A DNA stretch of 64,000 nt, from contig JAIUPA010000043.1 of NCBI GenBank assembly GCA_020161665.1, positions 124,001-188,000 of the forward strand. Direction: 5' to 3'. Below the pieces are notes generated by a model. That model was not told the DNA's origin. It saw only the letters and a list, made by a program, of their open reading frames with translations, and did no database searches. Origin of the DNA: Pseudomonadota bacterium (lineage in GTDB: Bacteria; Pseudomonadota; Alphaproteobacteria; Rhizobiales; Rhizobiaceae). Shown piece by piece: positions 61,148-64,000 of the stretch. The first letter of the stretch is position 1; every line of letters starts with the position of its first letter. A program made the translations under genes and the position numbers.

Positions 61148-62233
61148 TCAGCTCGGCAGCACGGGGCGCTCTTTTCGGTGAATGACAAGTTCATCGAGGA
61201 TCGTCATGACGATCAGCGAAACGGGAAGCGCCAGCATCGCGCCCGCGGCCCCCCACATCCATGTCCAGAACAGGATGGCGATAAAGATCAGGAACGGGTT
61301 GATTTCCAGCCGCTTGCCGATGACCGAGGGGACAAGAAGGTTCTCGACTAGCATGTGCAGGAAGAAATAGGCGATGGCGGGCAAAAGTCCGCCGATCAGC
61401 GTGTCGTTGGCAATCACCCCGGCAATGGCCAAGGCTGCCGTCATGGCGGCAAAGCCAAGGAAGGGCACGAAGCTCGACAGGAAGGCGAGGAAACCCCACA
61501 GAACCGGCATGGAAAGGCCACCTGCTGCGGCGATGATGGCAACGGCGATGCCGATGCCGCCATAAATCAGGCTGGCGGTGGCGAAGTAGAAGCCGAGAAC
61601 TTCCTCGATGGCGTTGACGACGCGGATGATCGAAAGCCGCTTTTCCCGCTGTGAAAACATCATGATCAGGCCCTTGCGCAGTTGCACACGCCCGGCCAGA
61701 AACAGCGCCAGTGCGGCAAAGAAGATCAGGGTCTGGATCAGGAGCGGAATGACGTTGCTGCGCGCCACGGAAAGGACGCTGCCCGCATTTTCGATGACGC
61801 TTTCCAGCGATACCTTGCCGCTCAGCGTCTGCGGTGTGATGTTCAGCCACTTGTAGTGTTTGAGAAGCGGCACCAGACGGTCGCGCGCCTGCTGGGCAAG
61901 GTCCGGGGATTGCTGGGCAAGGTTGGTCAAGGGCTCGATCAACGCGTTGACCGTGAAAAAGCTGACCACGAAGAACCCGGCGGTGAGAAGCAGGCCGGCC
62001 AGCACGGGCGGAATGCCCGCCTTACCGAGGCGCGCTGCGGCCCGGCTCATGATGAGGCCGACCACCACCGCGAAGGTGACGGGCATGAGAATGATGGACA
62101 GGCTTTCAATCACCACGAAACAGGCAATCACGAACAGCCCGATCATCGACCAAGCCATAGCGGTTTGCAGGCTGCCGCGATGCGGTGCGTCGCCGGCTTT
62201 CGCCTCCATCTCCGCCGAAACCCGTTCGTCCAT
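61148..62233 (-). CDS. AI-2E family transporter
   Basis: The 361-residue protein has eight predicted membrane helices typical of the AI-2E/TqsA/YdiK family, with LIMSRAAARLGKAGIPPVLAGLLLTAGFFVVSFF, a soluble loop (about 110-180) and the conserved end GVIANDTLIGGLLPAIAYFFLHMLVENLLVPSVIGKRLEINPFLIFIAILFWTWMWGAAGAMLALP. Despite the family name most members do not move AI-2; substrates are unknown. ATG 62233 follows GGGGGC; the upstream start at 62266 is rejected. Confidence 0.92.
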   Translation of the reverse strand: MDERVSAEMEAKAGDAPHRGSLQTAMAWSMIGLFVIACFVVIESLSIILMPVTFAVVVGLIMSRAAARLGKAGIPPVLAGLLLTAGFFVVSFFTVNALIEPLTNLAQQSPDLAQQARDRLVPLLKHYKWLNITPQTLSGKVSLESVIENAGSVLSVARSNVIPLLIQTLIFFAALALFLAGRVQLRKGLIMMFSQREKRLSIIRVVNAIEEVLGFYFATASLIYGGIGIAVAIIAAAGGLSMPVLWGFLAFLSSFVPFLGFAAMTAALAIAGVIANDTLIGGLLPAIAYFFLHMLVENLLVPSVIGKRLEINPFLIFIAILFWTWMWGAAGAMLALPVSLIVMTILDELVIHRKERPVLPS

Positions 62234-62270
62234 GTATGCCCCCGTTGTTGCGTGGCACAATAACACGGAA

Positions 62271-62294
62271 AACGCCGGGAAGGTTCCCGGCGTT
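62271..62294 (-). terminator. terminator of the exported VOC gene
   Basis: AACGCCGGGAA (62271-62281) pairs with TTCCCGGCGTT (62284-62294). In the minus direction it is followed by TTCC and T-rich bases. It separates the VOC gene from the AI-2E transporter gene. Confidence 0.7.
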
Positions 62295-62334
62295 TCAGCG
62301 TTTTCAACAATTGTCGTTCAAGTGGTAAAGACGC

Positions 62335-63288
62335 TCAGGCGGTGAGGCGAACGCCGATCCCGAACGGATCGATCACTTTTACCGCATCACCGTCGGAAAC
62401 GGCCTTGATGTCGAGCGCTTCGGCAGCCTTGACGGCGGCATCAAGCGCGGCCTTGTCGTTAAAGGTCAGCGTGTAGTCGGCAAGCCCCGTCAGGCCCGTT
62501 TCGCGCGGCGAAGCACCGTTCGAGTTCCACACATTGGCAGCAATGTGATGGTGATAGGCGCCGCTCGCATAGAAATGCGCGCCCGGATAGGTCGCCATCA
62601 GCTTCAGGCCGAGCACATCGCGATAAAAGGCGTCAGCCTTCGGAATGTTGCCCACCTGCAGGTGAATGTGGCCAATCGCCGTGCCATCCGCCATGCCGCC
62701 ATAGGTCTGGTCCGGCACGCTGTCGTAAAGCGCCTGCAGGTCCATGTGGAGCGTCGACATTTCCACCTGTCCGTCCGGCTTGTAGGTCCATTCCATCGGC
62801 GAACGGTCGCGGTAAACCTCGATGCCGTTACCTTCCGGGTCGGAGAGATAGATGGCTTCGCTGACGAGGTGATCCGAGGCGCCGTCAAGCGCCACGCCGC
62901 TATGGGCCGCATGGCGCAGCCAGCGGGCAAGCTCGGTGCGATTCGGCACGAGGAAGGCATTGTGGAACAGACCGGCAGAGCGGCGCGAACCGCGCCGAAT
63001 ATCCTTTTCGCTCGAGAGCGTCAGGAACGGACGGTCCCCCGCGCCCAGCAGGACGCCGGACGCGCTACGCTCGAATTCCTTGAAGCCGAGCATCCTCTTG
63101 TAGAAATCCGCCATCATGTCGAGGTCGGCAACGGCCAGATGCGATTGGCCGACATAAGAGGGGCGGGTGAGGGCGAATGAGGTCGTAATCGGATCAGACA
63201 TGGCAGTGGCTCCAGCGCGGGAAACATCAAGCGTGGCGGCTCCGGCCGCCGCGAAGGCAAGCAAATCTCGTCGTGTGAACTCTGTCAT
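62335..63288 (-). CDS. exported VOC (catechol-dioxygenase-like) protein with Tat signal
   Basis: The 317-residue protein has a twin-arginine signal (MTEFTRRDLLAFAAAGAATLDVSRAGATA) and two VOC domains of the CatE type: SYVGQSHLAVADLDMMADFYKRMLGFKEFERS, EAIYLSDPEGNGIEVYRDRSPMEW, and GHIHLQVGNIPKADAFYRDVLGLKLM, with metal-ligand candidates H, H and E. Ring-cleaving dioxygenases of this fold are normally cytoplasmic, so export is unusual. ATG 63288 has a weak ribosome site; ATG 63201 (MSDPITTS) would give the cytoplasmic form, so a two-start gene is possible. Confidence 0.82.
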   Translation of the reverse strand: MTEFTRRDLLAFAAAGAATLDVSRAGATAMSDPITTSFALTRPSYVGQSHLAVADLDMMADFYKRMLGFKEFERSASGVLLGAGDRPFLTLSSEKDIRRGSRRSAGLFHNAFLVPNRTELARWLRHAAHSGVALDGASDHLVSEAIYLSDPEGNGIEVYRDRSPMEWTYKPDGQVEMSTLHMDLQALYDSVPDQTYGGMADGTAIGHIHLQVGNIPKADAFYRDVLGLKLMATYPGAHFYASGAYHHHIAANVWNSNGASPRETGLTGLADYTLTFNDKAALDAAVKAAEALDIKAVSDGDAVKVIDPFGIGVRLTA

Positions 63289-63403
63289 GGGCCTGCCTTC
63301 GTTCCCTTTCGATGACCCATATCTAGCGAAAATCCATCGTTCACAAAAGAAGGTCTTTCTTTGATTTATCGTCAACAAAACAAAGACGACGAAGGTGCTC
63401 GAA

Positions 63404-63417
63404 TTGATCTTGATCAA
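63404..63417. promoter_or_regulatory. FNR/FixK/Anr box upstream of the universal stress protein
   Basis: TTGATCTTGATCAA is an exact match to the FNR/FixK consensus TTGAT-N4-ATCAA, a symmetric site for oxygen-responsive CRP/FNR regulators. It lies 81 bases before the universal stress protein start and 116 bases from the divergent VOC start, so it could control either. The placement suits activation of usp under low oxygen. Confidence 0.8.
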
Positions 63418-63497
63418 TGCAGGCGACGGCGCGAAGATCGAAACTGCATCCAACACAACAGAGGTGCGGTTCCTGACAAGGAAAGAGGAGATTGGTC

Positions 63498-63908
63498 ATG
63501 TACAAGAAAATCATCGTTCCGGTTGACGTCGGCGCCCTCGACAAAGGTGAAAAGATCCTTGCGAAAGCAGCGGCTCTTTTGGATGCCGGCGGCGAAGTGG
63601 TGCTTCTCAACGTGCTTGAGGACATGCCGGGCTATCTGGCGATCGACCTGCCCGTGGACCTGATGGAAAACGCGCTGGGCGAGAACAAGGCCAAGCTGGT
63701 TCAGCTGAAAGAAAAGCTCGGGCTCAACGCCAAGGTTGAAATCCGCAGCGGTGCCGCCGCTCGCGAAATTCTGGCCGCCGCTGAAGAGCATGGTGCGGAT
63801 CTCGTCATCGTCGCTTCGCATCGTCCCGATATCAGCAATTACTTCATTGGCGCGACCGCAGACCGCGTTGTGCGCCATGCCAAGTGCTCGGTGCTGGTCG
63901 ACCGTTAA
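63498..63908 (+). CDS. universal stress protein (UspA family)
   Basis: The 136-residue protein has the UspA fold: MYKKIIVPVDVGALDKGEKILAKAAALLDAGGEVVLLNVLED at the start, and HGADLVIVASHRPDISNYFIGATADRVVRHAKCSVLVDR at the end with the G-x(2)-A-D-RVVRHA-C-S-VLV ATP-binding type segment. Usp proteins accumulate in starvation, low oxygen and other stress. GAGGAG precedes ATG 63498; TTG 63492 is less likely. After the stop (63909-64000) no gene is seen, only an inverted GGCGCGCC pair at 63962-63969 and 63986-63993. Confidence 0.93.
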   Translation: MYKKIIVPVDVGALDKGEKILAKAAALLDAGGEVVLLNVLEDMPGYLAIDLPVDLMENALGENKAKLVQLKEKLGLNAKVEIRSGAAAREILAAAEEHGADLVIVASHRPDISNYFIGATADRVVRHAKCSVLVDR

Positions 63909-64000
63909 GGTTCGAAGAAGCCCGTCGGCGTCAACAACATGCCAAACATGAAATGCCGCCGGGCGCGCCGGTCCTTGTCGGACGGGGCGCGCCTGAGGAG

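Overview
The window is a stretch of chromosome from an alphaproteobacterium of the order Hyphomicrobiales (Rhizobiales), most likely in or near the Brucellaceae (Brucella/Ochrobactrum/Pseudochrobactrum). This rests on gene content and order (ialB-tldD, ispH-thrB-rnhA, thrC-M16 protease, ccrM, mutY-DUF721, smc, ppdK), on the rhizobial-type asparaginase, and on RIME-like and REP-like intergenic palindromes. Almost every base is coding. There is no prophage, insertion sequence, CRISPR array or rRNA operon. Genus is an inference.

Layout. 1-9.2 kb: a minus-strand group (ialB, tldD, a cut-off TauE/SafE permease), then ispH, a pair of small paralogous minus-strand ORFs, a tightly overlapped thrB-rnhA-Dabb operon, a DsbD-alpha/peroxiredoxin pair, YqgE/AlgH and a CsbD stress protein behind an EcfG-type promoter. 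9.2-17.1 kb: a zinc metallopeptidase and a five-gene minus-strand operon (thrC, M16 protease, GNAT, membrane PAS-GGDEF-EAL protein, GreA/GreB-like factor) with start/stop overlaps. 17.3-24.1 kb: a lipoprotein, a class D beta-lactamase, a HAD phosphatase, ccrM, DUF805, a HAD protein, mutY and DUF721. 24.1-34.1 kb: a HigBA toxin-antitoxin pair with a two-site operator, smc, a DsbA-like protein, ppdK, DUF1499 and an MBL hydrolase.

34.2-47.4 kb: tRNA-Gln(TTG), an EamA transporter, a lipoprotein, tRNA-Pro(CGG), an orphan ribbon-helix-helix protein, a quinone oxidoreductase, L-asparaginase, two GSTs, a Tat-exported beta-helix protein, a PAS-GAF-GGDEF cyclase, a structured non-coding region ending in a strong terminator, a second lipoprotein of the same family, two L,D-transpeptidases (the second behind an EcfG-type promoter), and ohrR/ohr with an operator-like palindrome. 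47.7-64 kb: VOC proteins, D-amino acid transaminase, a HerA-like ATPase, trans-aconitate methyltransferase, a branched-chain aminotransferase, Fe-type SOD, two c-type cytochromes, DJ-1/PfpI, a MerR metal sensor, oligopeptidase B, an AI-2E transporter and a universal stress protein behind a perfect FNR/FixK box.

The genes are mostly housekeeping (threonine and isoprenoid synthesis, DNA repair, chromosome segregation, central carbon) with a strong stress and envelope theme: peroxide and hydroperoxide defence, SOD, CsbD, USP, L,D-transpeptidases and disulfide chemistry. Most worth a second look: the REP-like family with covarying arms; the small paralogous ORFs at 3.7-4.6 kb; the apparent absence of the aa3 oxidase genes between ialB and ispH; a CcrM site (GANTC) at the exact centre of a toxin-antitoxin operator, with ccrM 4 kb away; the apparent dsbA-smc inversion; and the candidate structured RNA at 43.7-43.95 kb. 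I did not find a clearly new multi-gene system. Protein identities come from motifs and recalled family features, not from a database search.
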